A DNA stretch of 64,000 bases, taken from assembly GCF_003711225.1 (NCBI RefSeq), contig NZ_CP031030.1, positions 1,240,001 to 1,304,000 on the forward strand. Reading direction: 5' to 3'. The DNA comes from Runella sp. SP2 (GTDB lineage Bacteria > Bacteroidota > Bacteroidia > Cytophagales > Spirosomataceae). Of the stretch, positions 26,865 to 34,598 are shown one piece after another (the first letter of the stretch is position 1; every line of letters begins with the position of its first letter). The notes under the pieces were generated by a model that saw only the letters and a list, made by a program, of their open reading frames with translations, was not told the origin of the DNA and did no database searches. A program made the position numbers and the translations under genes.

Positions 26865-27425
26865 CTACATTTTTTCTTTCAATTCTTTCAAGGTACGGTA
26901 CAATAAATTGGCCACGGCTTGCCTCGAAATTGACATTACCTGAGCGATGGATTCGTTGTCGAGGTTTTCGTAAAACTTCAAGTAAATGATTTCTTGTTGG
27001 CGCTTGGGCAGTTCGGCCAACTGTCGATTGAGCTGTTGAAGCAATTCTTGGTTGGTTTCAACCTCAATGATTTGTTGTTCCACCGAAATTTCCCCCAAAT
27101 CTTCTGCATCGAAGTCTAGTTCGTCTTCGTCGGTGAGCCATTGTTGTTTCAAACTTTCGCGGTGAATTTTTCGTCGCAGCGATTTAAGAAGATAAAATTT
27201 AACAAAATCGGTGTCACCGAGCGTTTCGCGCTTGTACCAGAGTTCCATAAAAAGGTCTTGCAGACAATCCTTGATGAATTCGCGGTCTTTGGAAAACTTG
27301 GTTCCGTAGCTAAATAAGCTTCGGTAATACTTTTGGGCAATTTGACCAAACGCATTTTCATCCCCTTCGCGAAAAGCATTCCACAAGTGAGCATCTTCGG
27401 GAGATGTGTTAGGTACGTTAGTCAT
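26865..27425 (-). CDS. ECF RNA polymerase sigma factor (FecI-like)
   Basis: 186 aa. Region 2 with EFIKDCLQDLFMELW and region 4 helix-turn-helix LPKRQQEIIYLKFYENLDNESIAQVMSISRQAV (given in parts: ~135-168). An acidic linker (DEDELDFDAEDLGE) separates the regions. First gene of the sigma-fecR-receptor operon. Probably autoregulated through FecR (family knowledge), although the candidate promoter is the housekeeping type. Confidence 0.94.
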   Translation of the reverse strand: MTNVPNTSPEDAHLWNAFREGDENAFGQIAQKYYRSLFSYGTKFSKDREFIKDCLQDLFMELWYKRETLGDTDFVKFYLLKSLRRKIHRESLKQQWLTDEDELDFDAEDLGEISVEQQIIEVETNQELLQQLNRQLAELPKRQQEIIYLKFYENLDNESIAQVMSISRQAVANLLYRTLKELKEKM

Positions 27426-27481
27426 GTAGGTTAGTAGAATGGGAATTGGCGGGTAATCCTACGATAAATTATAGAAATTTG

Positions 27482-27489
27482 CAAAATTA
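27482..27489 (-). promoter_or_regulatory. Candidate -7 box of the ECF sigma operon
   Basis: Minus-strand TAATTTTG, an exact TAnnTTTG, 57 nt upstream of the sigma start. The -33 element is not clear. Confidence 0.4.
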
Positions 27490-27632
27490 TTCAACCATTA
27501 TGCTTTAAAAAAGTAAGGCGTTGTCGTTATGGATTCAGTGTAGTCGGTTACTCAAAACCGAATGAAGATTAGACCCAAGTTGATTTTGACTTTTGGGGCG
27601 TAAAGTGTACTATTAAAACATAAAAAGAAAAT

Positions 27633-28316
27633 ATGAAAAAAATTGGCGTTTTGCTTCACGGAAGTGGGGTATTTGATGGCTCAGAAATCCACGAATCGGT
27701 TTTTACGTTGTTGGCAATTGCTGAAGCAGGAGCTGAGGCGGTCTGTTTTGCGCCCAACGTAAATCAGCACCACGTGCTCAACCATACCACGGGCGAAGAA
27801 ATGCCCGAAATCCGCAATGTGTTGGTAGAATCGGCACGAATTGCGCGGGGCAATATCAAAGACATTGTCGATATTCAGGCGTCGGAGTTGGATGGATTGG
27901 TAATGCCAGGTGGTTTTGGAACGGCCAAAAACATTACAAAATGGGCGTTTGAAGGGCCTGATGGGCCAATTTTGGAATCGGTGAAAAACCTGATTGTGGA
28001 GCTAGTGGCCCAAGGAAAACCGATTGCGGGCTTGTGTATGAGCCCCACGACCATCGCCAAGGCTTTGGAAGGAACAGCATACCACGCGCATTTGACGGTA
28101 GGAACGCCCAACGAAGCCTCTCCGTACGAAATTGCCGCTATTTCGGCAGGCATGGAGTCGATTGGGCAGGTGGCAGAAATGGCGTCGGTGCGAGAAATTG
28201 TGGTGGACGAAAAACTCAAAATTGTGACAGCACCGTGTTACATGATGGAGGCGAACATTGTCGAAGTTCGTGATAACATCAAGCAGGCCGTGGACGCGCT
28301 GATTGCGTTGATGTAG
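27633..28316 (+). CDS. elbB: ElbB-like glyoxalase of the DJ-1/PfpI superfamily
   Basis: 227 aa. The N-terminus MKKIGVLLHGSGVFDGSEIHE is replaced by the shorter signature GSGVFDGSEIHE typical of ElbB; LVMPGGFGTAKN (~89-100) and the nucleophile elbow C135 in GLCMSP complete the class I amidotransferase-like fold. E. coli ElbB has weak glyoxalase III activity and was linked to isoprenoid output (established). It is cytosolic. It stands alone before a strong terminator. Confidence 0.9.
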   Translation: MKKIGVLLHGSGVFDGSEIHESVFTLLAIAEAGAEAVCFAPNVNQHHVLNHTTGEEMPEIRNVLVESARIARGNIKDIVDIQASELDGLVMPGGFGTAKNITKWAFEGPDGPILESVKNLIVELVAQGKPIAGLCMSPTTIAKALEGTAYHAHLTVGTPNEASPYEIAAISAGMESIGQVAEMASVREIVVDEKLKIVTAPCYMMEANIVEVRDNIKQAVDALIALM

Positions 28317-28322
28317 TTATTA

Positions 28323-28362
28323 CCAACGAAAAAGGCGGCCATTCGGCCGCCTTTTTCGTTGG
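28323..28362. terminator. Bidirectional terminator between elbB and the terC-like gene
   Basis: Perfect 18-bp stem (28323-28340 with 28345-28362), ATTC loop, GC-rich centre and A/T outer arms on both sides. Confidence 0.92.
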
Positions 28363-28374
28363 AGTTTATAGAAA

Positions 28375-29205
28375 TTATTCGCTTTCGTTGTCTGAAACAA
28401 TCCCTTCACGTTCAGCTTGTGCTTTATAATCGTGAAGCTGAACTGGTTTACTTCCCTTCCGCATTTGAATATTGAGTACCTCCACCAGCAGCGAAAACGC
28501 AATGGCGAAGTATAAATAACCTTTTGGAACAGAGCCTACGTGAGTACCAAAGAAAGATACATTAGCAAGGTGCGCACCTTCGGCAATGAGCATAAATCCA
28601 ATGGCAATCAAGAAGGCTAAACCGAGCATCTGTACTGAAGGGTGACGGTTGACAAAATCGCCAACAGGGCCTGAGAATGCCATCATAATGATGACCGAAA
28701 GTACTACCGAAATAATCATTACCGTGACGTTTTGAGTAAGTCCAATGGCCGTCAAAATGGAGTCAATCGAAAAAACGACGTTGATAAGTGCAATTTGCAT
28801 CACCACATTTGTCAACTTGCTTGCGGCACTTCCTTTTGGTTTTTGAACTTCTTCTTCCGCACCTTCTAATTTATGGTGAATCTCTGAGGTACTTTTGTAC
28901 AACAAAAACAATCCTCCGACCACTAAAATGACACTTTGACCAGAAAAGGCCGCATGGAACCAGCCCGCGTCGATGTGTGTAAAGGGTTTGGACAGCGAAA
29001 TGATGAAAGAAATTCCAAACAACAGGGTTACGCGGAAAATCATGGCCAACAACAAACCAATGTTACGCGCTTTGGGCTGGTCTTTGCGGGCAAGTTTGTT
29101 GGCAGCAATTGAGATGAAAATGATGTTGTCAATCCCCAAAACAATTTCTAGGAATGTAAGGGTTAACAAACTAACGATGGCCTCTGCAGTAAATAGTGAA
29201 TCCAT
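28375..29205 (-). CDS. TerC-family integral membrane protein
   Basis: 276 aa with about seven membrane helices. TerC signatures: LEIVLGIDNIIFIS (~19-32) and its inverted-repeat partner INVVFSIDSILTAIGL, each placing an Asp inside a helix. TerC-like proteins include Alx/MeeF-type manganese exporters that load secreted enzymes with metal (family knowledge). The C-terminal tail after the last helix is charged and cytosolic. Divergent from the aminotransferase gene. Confidence 0.93.
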   Translation of the reverse strand: MDSLFTAEAIVSLLTLTFLEIVLGIDNIIFISIAANKLARKDQPKARNIGLLLAMIFRVTLLFGISFIISLSKPFTHIDAGWFHAAFSGQSVILVVGGLFLLYKSTSEIHHKLEGAEEEVQKPKGSAASKLTNVVMQIALINVVFSIDSILTAIGLTQNVTVMIISVVLSVIIMMAFSGPVGDFVNRHPSVQMLGLAFLIAIGFMLIAEGAHLANVSFFGTHVGSVPKGYLYFAIAFSLLVEVLNIQMRKGSKPVQLHDYKAQAEREGIVSDNESE

Positions 29206-29310
29206 TTTGATAAATGAGTGAGTAAATAAGTTGTTTAGTTAAGAAAGTTCAAAATTGAAGGGCTATTCGGTTTCAATAAGCTAATTTTACACGAAAAAAC
29301 CAAACCCTCC

Positions 29311-30462
29311 ATGAGTGGTAAAAAAATAACCTCAAAACTTCCCAACGTCGGTACAACGATATTTACGGTAATGTCTGCTTTGGCAGCAGAACACAAAGCC
29401 ATTAACCTTTCGCAGGGTTTTCCTGATTTTGACATGCCCGAGGAGCTGGTTAATCTTACGTGCGAAGCACTGCAAAATGGTTATAATCAATATTCGCCCA
29501 TGGCGGGTTGGATGCCATTGCGGGAGAGTATCGCTGCCAAAGTGCATGATTTGTACGGTGTTGAAATTAATCCTGATTCCGAAATTACCATTACCCCAGG
29601 CGGAACGTACGGGATTTATACGGCTTTTACCACCGTGTTACAGCCTGGCGACGAGGTAATTGTGTTTGAACCCGCCTACGATAGTTACATTCCTAACATT
29701 GAAATCAACGGTGGGGTAGCGGTTCGGATTCCGCTGGAGTTTCCGACCTATCGTATCAATTGGGAATTGGTTCGGGCTAAAATTACGCCCCGCACCCGCA
29801 TGATTGCGCTCAATACGCCGCACAATCCTACGGGTAGTATTTTGCGGGCTTCGGACATCGAACAACTGCGGCAGCTAGTGGAGGAGTTTGATTTGCTCAT
29901 CATGTCCGACGAGGTGTATGAACATTTGATTTACGACGATGAGCCTCATCAAAGTATTTTGAGGTACGAAGATTTGCGCCAACGAGCGTTTGTTAATTTT
30001 TCGTTTGGGAAGGTTTATCATTGCACTGGCTGGAAAATGGGGTACTGTATTGCGCCACCTGCGTTTACGGCCGAGTTTCGTAAAGTGCATCAATTCAACT
30101 GTTTTAGCTGCTATACACCTGCCCAAGTGGCTTTGGCCGAATATCTGAAAAACAAGGAGGCTTACCGTTCAATTTCTGGTTTTTATCAAAAGAAGCGCGA
30201 TTATTTTGCCGAATTGATGAAACAAACGCGTTTTAAACCGCTCCCGAGTTATGGTAGCTATTTCCAATTGTATCATTTCAACCACCTTTCCGATTTGTCC
30301 GACAAAGATTTTTCTATTTGGTTAACCAAAGAACACGGCGTGGCTTGCATTCCTGTTTCGGCTTTCTATCAAGAAGCTATCGATAACGGAGTTGTACGTT
30401 TTTGTTTTGCAAAAAAAGAAGAAACGCTCGAAAAAGCGGTAGAAAGATTGGTGAAACTGTAG
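29311..30462 (+). CDS. Methionine aminotransferase-like PLP enzyme (YbdL type)
   Basis: 383 aa, class I/II aminotransferase. INLSQGFPDFDMP near the N-terminus, NTPHNPTGS, DEVYEHLIYD and the PLP lysine in SFGKVYHCTGWKMGY are all characteristic of the YbdL/kynurenine-methionine aminotransferase group. It converts methionine to its 2-oxo acid in methionine salvage (family knowledge); no other salvage genes are adjacent. Cytosolic, monocistronic. Confidence 0.88.
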   Translation: MSGKKITSKLPNVGTTIFTVMSALAAEHKAINLSQGFPDFDMPEELVNLTCEALQNGYNQYSPMAGWMPLRESIAAKVHDLYGVEINPDSEITITPGGTYGIYTAFTTVLQPGDEVIVFEPAYDSYIPNIEINGGVAVRIPLEFPTYRINWELVRAKITPRTRMIALNTPHNPTGSILRASDIEQLRQLVEEFDLLIMSDEVYEHLIYDDEPHQSILRYEDLRQRAFVNFSFGKVYHCTGWKMGYCIAPPAFTAEFRKVHQFNCFSCYTPAQVALAEYLKNKEAYRSISGFYQKKRDYFAELMKQTRFKPLPSYGSYFQLYHFNHLSDLSDKDFSIWLTKEHGVACIPVSAFYQEAIDNGVVRFCFAKKEETLEKAVERLVKL

Positions 30463-30477
30463 TTGTGTGTCAAAATT

Positions 30478-30555
30478 GGGTTTCTCAAAATGCGCAACAA
30501 AGAAGAGGCGGGTTTTGAGAAACCCTCTACACAACGATCGGGTTTTGAGAAACCC
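30478..30555. repeat. Three copies of a 16-nt hairpin motif GGGTTTTGAGAAACCC
   Basis: Two full copies (30510-30525, 30540-30555) repeat at exactly 30 bp; each folds as a 6-bp stem with a TGAG loop. A third partial copy is inverted (30478-30490). All lie in the gap between two convergent genes. Confidence 0.8.
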
Positions 30556-30570
30556 TTTGCACAGTCGACA

Positions 30571-31050
30571 CTATTTAATCACTCTCCTCACACCCACAAA
30601 TCTCTTTTTATAATAGCTGGCATGAAGGACGTCGTAGCGGATGCCGCCTTTCCAAGCTGAATGAATGAATTTGACGTAGCCATCACTAACGGCAACAATC
30701 ATTCCGACGTGGCCAATACGGGTGCTTTTTGAGTTGCTTCCTTTGAAGAAAATTAAATCACCTGGACGTGCTTCACCAAGGGCAATTTCCACTCCGTGGG
30801 AGATTTGGGCGGCGCTAGAATGGGGAAGGAGCATCCCAAATTTAGAAAAACAGTATCGTACAAAACCTGAACAGTCGAAGCCCTTGGGAGAACTCCCTCC
30901 TGAGCGGTAACGGTAACTAAGGTGTTTTTTTGCAAATGACAAAATATCAGTCGTTAACGAAGTATTTTGGGTCGAATCGACTGCTTGTTTTTGGGCAAAA
31001 GAAAAGGTCGATAAAAGGCATAATCCTAGAACAAAAATCCACTTCTTCAT
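30571..31050 (-). CDS. Secreted NlpC/P60-family peptidoglycan peptidase
   Basis: 159 aa with a signal peptide (cut near SFA|QKQ). Single C40 domain with catalytic C60 in GFDCSGFV, H114 in RIGHVGM and third polar residue H130 in FIHSAWKGG. It should cleave the D-Glu to diamino-acid bond in cell-wall peptides (family knowledge). No SH3 or LysM targeting domain. Divergent from arsR. Confidence 0.92.
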   Translation of the reverse strand: MKKWIFVLGLCLLSTFSFAQKQAVDSTQNTSLTTDILSFAKKHLSYRYRSGGSSPKGFDCSGFVRYCFSKFGMLLPHSSAAQISHGVEIALGEARPGDLIFFKGSNSKSTRIGHVGMIVAVSDGYVKFIHSAWKGGIRYDVLHASYYKKRFVGVRRVIK

Positions 31051-31120
31051 CAGTTAGGTACTTTTTTATAGGGTTGAACGCTTCCCCAAGTAAGTAAAGA
31101 AAGTTTTTTTTGCCAAATTT

Positions 31121-31153
31121 TTGGAAATAAAATTTATATCGTAATATTGCGAT
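31121..31153 (+). promoter_or_regulatory. arsR promoter overlapped by an ArsR operator
   Basis: TTG at 31121-31123, an 18-nt spacer, then TAATATTG (31142-31149, one mismatch to TAnnTTTG). The -7 box lies inside the near-perfect palindrome ATCGTAATATTGCGAT (31138-31153). A closely related sequence recurs before arsM, which supports an ArsR-binding site giving autorepression. Confidence 0.55.
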
Positions 31154-31168
31154 GAATTAGCGTTTTTA

Positions 31169-31501
31169 ATGAAAATGGGAACAACAAAATCGGAAGTTTT
31201 TACCGTAGAAGAAAATCGAATTGCCGATTTGGCGAAGGCGTTTGCGCATCCTGCTAGGGTGGCTATTTTGCGCCTTTTAGCCGAGAAAAAAGCTTGCGTT
31301 TGTGGCGACCTTGTGGATGAATTACCGCTTTCACAAGCCACAGTTTCGCAACATTTGAAGGAATTGAAACGCATCGGAATCATCAAAGGGGACATTGCGC
31401 CTCCGCGCGTTTGTTACTGCATCGATGAAGAGGTTTGGAACGAAGCAATGCAATCTTTCGGGTTGTTGTTTTCGTCGTATCTTAAAAATAATTGCTGCTA
31501 A
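31169..31501 (+). CDS. arsR: ArsR/SmtB-family arsenic-responsive repressor
   Basis: 110 aa winged helix-turn-helix ([29 protein letters not shown], split here as ~27-55; recognition helix [15 protein letters not shown]). A Cys pair at C43-x-C45 sits at the start of the DNA-binding region, as in the ELCVCDL arsenite site of classical ArsR. Further Cys at 82, 84, 109 and 110 could add a ligand. Metalloid binding releases the repressor from the operator. It is followed 51 nt later by arsM. Confidence 0.9.
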   Translation: MKMGTTKSEVFTVEENRIADLAKAFAHPARVAILRLLAEKKACVCGDLVDELPLSQATVSQHLKELKRIGIIKGDIAPPRVCYCIDEEVWNEAMQSFGLLFSSYLKNNCC

Positions 31502-31519
31502 AATTTTTTGCTTATATTT

Positions 31520-31535
31520 ATCGTAATATTACAAT
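31520..31535. promoter_or_regulatory. Second ArsR operator-like palindrome, before arsM
   Basis: ATCGTAATATTACAAT shares 14 of 16 positions with the site before arsR and is itself an imperfect palindrome. It sits 18 nt upstream of the arsM ATG. Confidence 0.5.
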
Positions 31536-31552
31536 TAAAATCAATAATCACA

Positions 31553-32884
31553 ATGACAACAGATGAATTGCTCAAAAACTTGGTGCGTGAAAAATACACC
31601 GAGGTGGCTACCCAATCGAAGGATTTTAACGCGGCTTCCTGCTGTGGTTGCGGCCCTAGCTGCGAAACCGACGGAGAATTTTTGGGAATTATGGCCGAAG
31701 ATTATACAAAATTAAACGGATACGTGGCCGATGCCGACTTGGGACTTGGGTGTGGGCTTCCTACGCAATTTGCCCAGATTCAAGAAGGCGATACGGTCAT
31801 TGATTTAGGTAGTGGCGCTGGAAACGATGCCTTTGTGGCGCGTGCTGCTACGGGTGCTACGGGCAAGGTAATTGGCGTTGATTTCACCGAAGCCATGATT
31901 GTAAAAGCAAGAGCAAACGCCGAAAAATTGGGATTTAATAATGTGGAGTTTCGCCAAGGTGATATTGAAGCGATGCCTGTAAGCGATAACATCGCCGACG
32001 TGATTGTGAGTAATTGCGTATTGAACTTAGTGCCAAACAAAGCCAATGTGTTCAAGGAAATTTACCGCACCTTGAAGCCTGGTGGGCATTTTAGCATTTC
32101 TGACATTGTGTTGGAAGGAGAACTGCCTGCGGGGCTGCAACATGCCGCCGAAATGTACGCGGGTTGCGTGTCGGGGGCAATTCAGAAGTCAGATTATTTG
32201 GGATTGATTGAAAAAACGGGGTTTGTCAACATCACACTTCAGAAAGATCGTGAAATTGTGCTTCCAGATTCGATTTTGGCCGAATACATTTCGAGCGAAG
32301 AAATTGAGGCATACCGTAAAGGGAATTTGGGAATTTACAGCATTACAGTTTATGCCGACAAACCATCACCAGCTGCCGCAGAAATTCAAATTCGTGCTGC
32401 AAAGCCTGCTGACAAAGAAGTAGTTGCAGAATTGTTACAATCGGCAGGTTTGCCAACGACAGATTTGAATCCAGCACTTTCCAATTTTTTGCTTGCGTTT
32501 GTTGATGGTCAGTTGGTCGGTACGGCAGGAGTGGAGGTAACGGGCGACTACGGACTTTTGCGTTCGGTAGCGGTGAAGGAGTCCTTTCGGAACTTTAAAA
32601 TTGCGAAGCGCTTGGTCAATGATTTAACCAAACAAATGCGTTTGCAGTGGGTAAAAGAACTGTATCTAATCACAACAACGGCCGAAGGGTATTTTTCAAA
32701 ACAAGGTTTTGAAAAAGTGGAACGCGACGCTGTTCCCGCTGAAATAGCACAATCGCAGCAGTTTAGCGGTCTATGCCCAAGTTCGGCCACGGTGATGAAG
32801 AAATCGGTGGAGAAACCCAAAATAAAGCTGTTGGATTTGGAACAAGCTTCGTCATGCTGCACGCCCAATTCGGGTTGTTGTTAG
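31553..32884 (+). CDS. arsM: Arsenite methyltransferase fused to an ArsN2-like acetyltransferase domain
   Basis: 443 aa from MTTDELLKNL. Residues ~1-270 are ArsM: SAM motif VIDLGSGAGND (82-92) and the three conserved arsenite-binding Cys, C67 in GLGCGLP, C155 in SNCVLNL and C205 in AGCVSGA, plus a Cys-rich CCGCGPSC (30-37). Residues ~278-418 are a GNAT fold (IQIRAAKPADKE, SVAVKESFRNFKIAKRL, EGYFSKQGFEKV) like the ArsN2 group. A Cys-rich tail (CC...CC, 435-443) may bind As(III). Methylation uses SAM; the acetyltransferase substrate is unproven. No arsenite efflux gene (arsB/acr3) or arsC lies nearby. Confidence 0.9.
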   Translation: MTTDELLKNLVREKYTEVATQSKDFNAASCCGCGPSCETDGEFLGIMAEDYTKLNGYVADADLGLGCGLPTQFAQIQEGDTVIDLGSGAGNDAFVARAATGATGKVIGVDFTEAMIVKARANAEKLGFNNVEFRQGDIEAMPVSDNIADVIVSNCVLNLVPNKANVFKEIYRTLKPGGHFSISDIVLEGELPAGLQHAAEMYAGCVSGAIQKSDYLGLIEKTGFVNITLQKDREIVLPDSILAEYISSEEIEAYRKGNLGIYSITVYADKPSPAAAEIQIRAAKPADKEVVAELLQSAGLPTTDLNPALSNFLLAFVDGQLVGTAGVEVTGDYGLLRSVAVKESFRNFKIAKRLVNDLTKQMRLQWVKELYLITTTAEGYFSKQGFEKVERDAVPAEIAQSQQFSGLCPSSATVMKKSVEKPKIKLLDLEQASSCCTPNSGCC

Positions 32885-32910
32885 GATGCGCTTGGAACAC
32901 GGATTGAATG

Positions 32911-32946
32911 GATTAAACGGGTTTTGTGGATAAAATCCGTTTAATC
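32911..32946. terminator. Convergent hairpin overlapping the stop codon of the next gene
   Basis: GATTAAACGG (32911-32920) pairs with CCGTTTAATC (32937-32946); TTTT/AAAA inside extends the stem to ~15 bp with a 6-nt loop. The right arm covers the stop codon of the minus-strand gene at 32941. It probably ends arsM transcription, though a long T run is lacking. Confidence 0.55.
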
Positions 32947-34452
32947 AAAATCGGTTTGATAGACCACTTTTCCCGTGTAGGAGTTGGATACTTTGACCCA
33001 ATCTACTGACCCTGTCCCTTTGAACGTAAAACGAATATCGGTTAGGTTGGTAAAGTTTTCTCGCCCATCATACTCGCCCCGAAATACCGAAGTTCCGTTG
33101 ACAAATACTTCGACTTGCTTGCACTTCAATTGGAGCTTAAAAGTATTCCATTCGTTATGATTTATGCCAAAATTATCTAAATCCACATTTTTTCCCTGTT
33201 GGAGATTTCCTTTTCTGAAGACAGTTTTACCAACGACCAATTTGGCATAATCAGAGCATCCCTTCATCGTAAATTCAGCCTCGGCAATATTAAGATTTTT
33301 ATCAGTTAACAAAATACCAGTATTAAAGCAGCTTTCCCCTCCCTCATTTTCAGGGTTTTTCAGGCGGGCTTCCAAGGTCACACTGTCAGGACGAACGCCA
33401 AAATCTTGCGTGAGTGCATACACGGAGTGGCGATAATCGTCTTCTCCTTTTATTTCGTTGGGCAAATCGCGCGGATCCAGGTGAAGCACCCCATCCTTGA
33501 TACCTGTTTTGACGGTGCTGATATTGGTCGTCCAATTTTTTTCGTACGCTACCCCAAATCCCCACACTGCCCATTGGTTAGGATAGGAATATACGGTGTG
33601 GTAGTCGGTTTTGATGAGGTGCTTATTGACCAATAAATTTAAACGATAAACCCCAGGGTAAAAATACGTTTGAGAAACCGTGTCACAGGTCTTGGCACTG
33701 CTCGTTATGTAACTGACGAAGTTATTGGCTGCCACAATCCTCCCCACGCCCAATATCAATTCCACATCGCGAACTCTTTTTAATGGTCGAACATCGTACA
33801 TAATACGAACCGATTGAGGGTATTTTCCCACCGTCTTGATGACTTTGAACTGTACTTCTTTGACCTCTTCGGAAGAAAAGGGGCGGTTTTGCCACCAATT
33901 AAAACCCAAATAAATGAGAGCAAACACGGTCATTATTCCCAAGAGAATGGGTACGAATCTCGGGAGAGTGAACTTTGGTTGTATAATTTGAAACGTCGTA
34001 TTAGCCTCATCAGAGAGCGGAATTATCTGCGTTTTACGAAGGGCTGGTAAAAAAGATTCTTCGATATTGACGTAGTTGATGTGGATATTTTGGCGGTCGA
34101 TTTCGTTGTTTTTTTGTTGAAAGTCAGTCCAGTCAGCATAACCTAAATAGACTGCTATGACGTTGCGAAAACGGGTCTGAATACGTACCTCTTTGGTACC
34201 ATATTCAAAAATAAAGCGACGTAAAAAATCTTTGCTGAAGAGTTCGTTTTGGCTTTCTCCGTTGGGGTGTTGGTGTAAGAATTCCTCAATATCAGCCAGG
34301 AGGGCTTCCAAAAAAGCATTTTTACTTTTTAGGGCCTCAAAACTGCTAAACTCCTCAAACTCCTTTTGCCATTTGGAAGGCCATTCATTGATCACCTGTT
34401 GTAAGAATTGTTCGCGAAGCTCGTGCAAGTAAATTTTGTCTTTAAGCAACAT
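32941..34452 (-). CDS. Single-span membrane protein with C-terminal lectin-like domain, uncharacterised
   Basis: 503 aa. Residues ~1-165 are soluble and helical with no signal peptide, so the N-terminus should be cytoplasmic. The segment FLRRFIFEYGTKEVRIQTRF followed by YLGYADWTDF looks like a small helical domain. One membrane helix (~168-188, LLGIMTVFALIYLGFNWW) leads to a periplasmic region of ~310 residues; its last ~170 residues (DSVTLEARLKNPEN, FKLQLKCKQVEVFVNG, DIRFTFKGTGSVDWVKV) resemble a concanavalin/LamG-type beta-sandwich. No family recognised with confidence. A membrane-crossing sensor is one possibility. Confidence 0.8.
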   Translation of the reverse strand: MLLKDKIYLHELREQFLQQVINEWPSKWQKEFEEFSSFEALKSKNAFLEALLADIEEFLHQHPNGESQNELFSKDFLRRFIFEYGTKEVRIQTRFRNVIAVYLGYADWTDFQQKNNEIDRQNIHINYVNIEESFLPALRKTQIIPLSDEANTTFQIIQPKFTLPRFVPILLGIMTVFALIYLGFNWWQNRPFSSEEVKEVQFKVIKTVGKYPQSVRIMYDVRPLKRVRDVELILGVGRIVAANNFVSYITSSAKTCDTVSQTYFYPGVYRLNLLVNKHLIKTDYHTVYSYPNQWAVWGFGVAYEKNWTTNISTVKTGIKDGVLHLDPRDLPNEIKGEDDYRHSVYALTQDFGVRPDSVTLEARLKNPENEGGESCFNTGILLTDKNLNIAEAEFTMKGCSDYAKLVVGKTVFRKGNLQQGKNVDLDNFGINHNEWNTFKLQLKCKQVEVFVNGTSVFRGEYDGRENFTNLTDIRFTFKGTGSVDWVKVSNSYTGKVVYQTDFD

Positions 34453-34512
34453 AAACCAGTGAGTAGTAGGGTAAAGGTAGATAAATATACCCTTTGCAAA
34501 ATCTTTTGCAAA

Positions 34513-34552
34513 AATAAATCCTTGGCAAACCTGATTTTGCCAAGGATTTATT
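34513..34552. repeat. Perfect 17-bp inverted repeat in a divergent gap
   Basis: 34513-34529 pairs perfectly with 34536-34552 around a 6-nt loop (arms contain AATAAATCCTTGGCAAA). It lies between two divergent genes, 46 nt before the plus-strand ATG, so it is not a terminator for either coding region. The CCTTGG core recalls the RAYT-linked hairpins at 12.6 kb. Confidence 0.8.
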
Positions 34553-34598
34553 CTGAGTTGGGTTTTATTTCATGTCCTGAAAATCATCATTAATCCTC

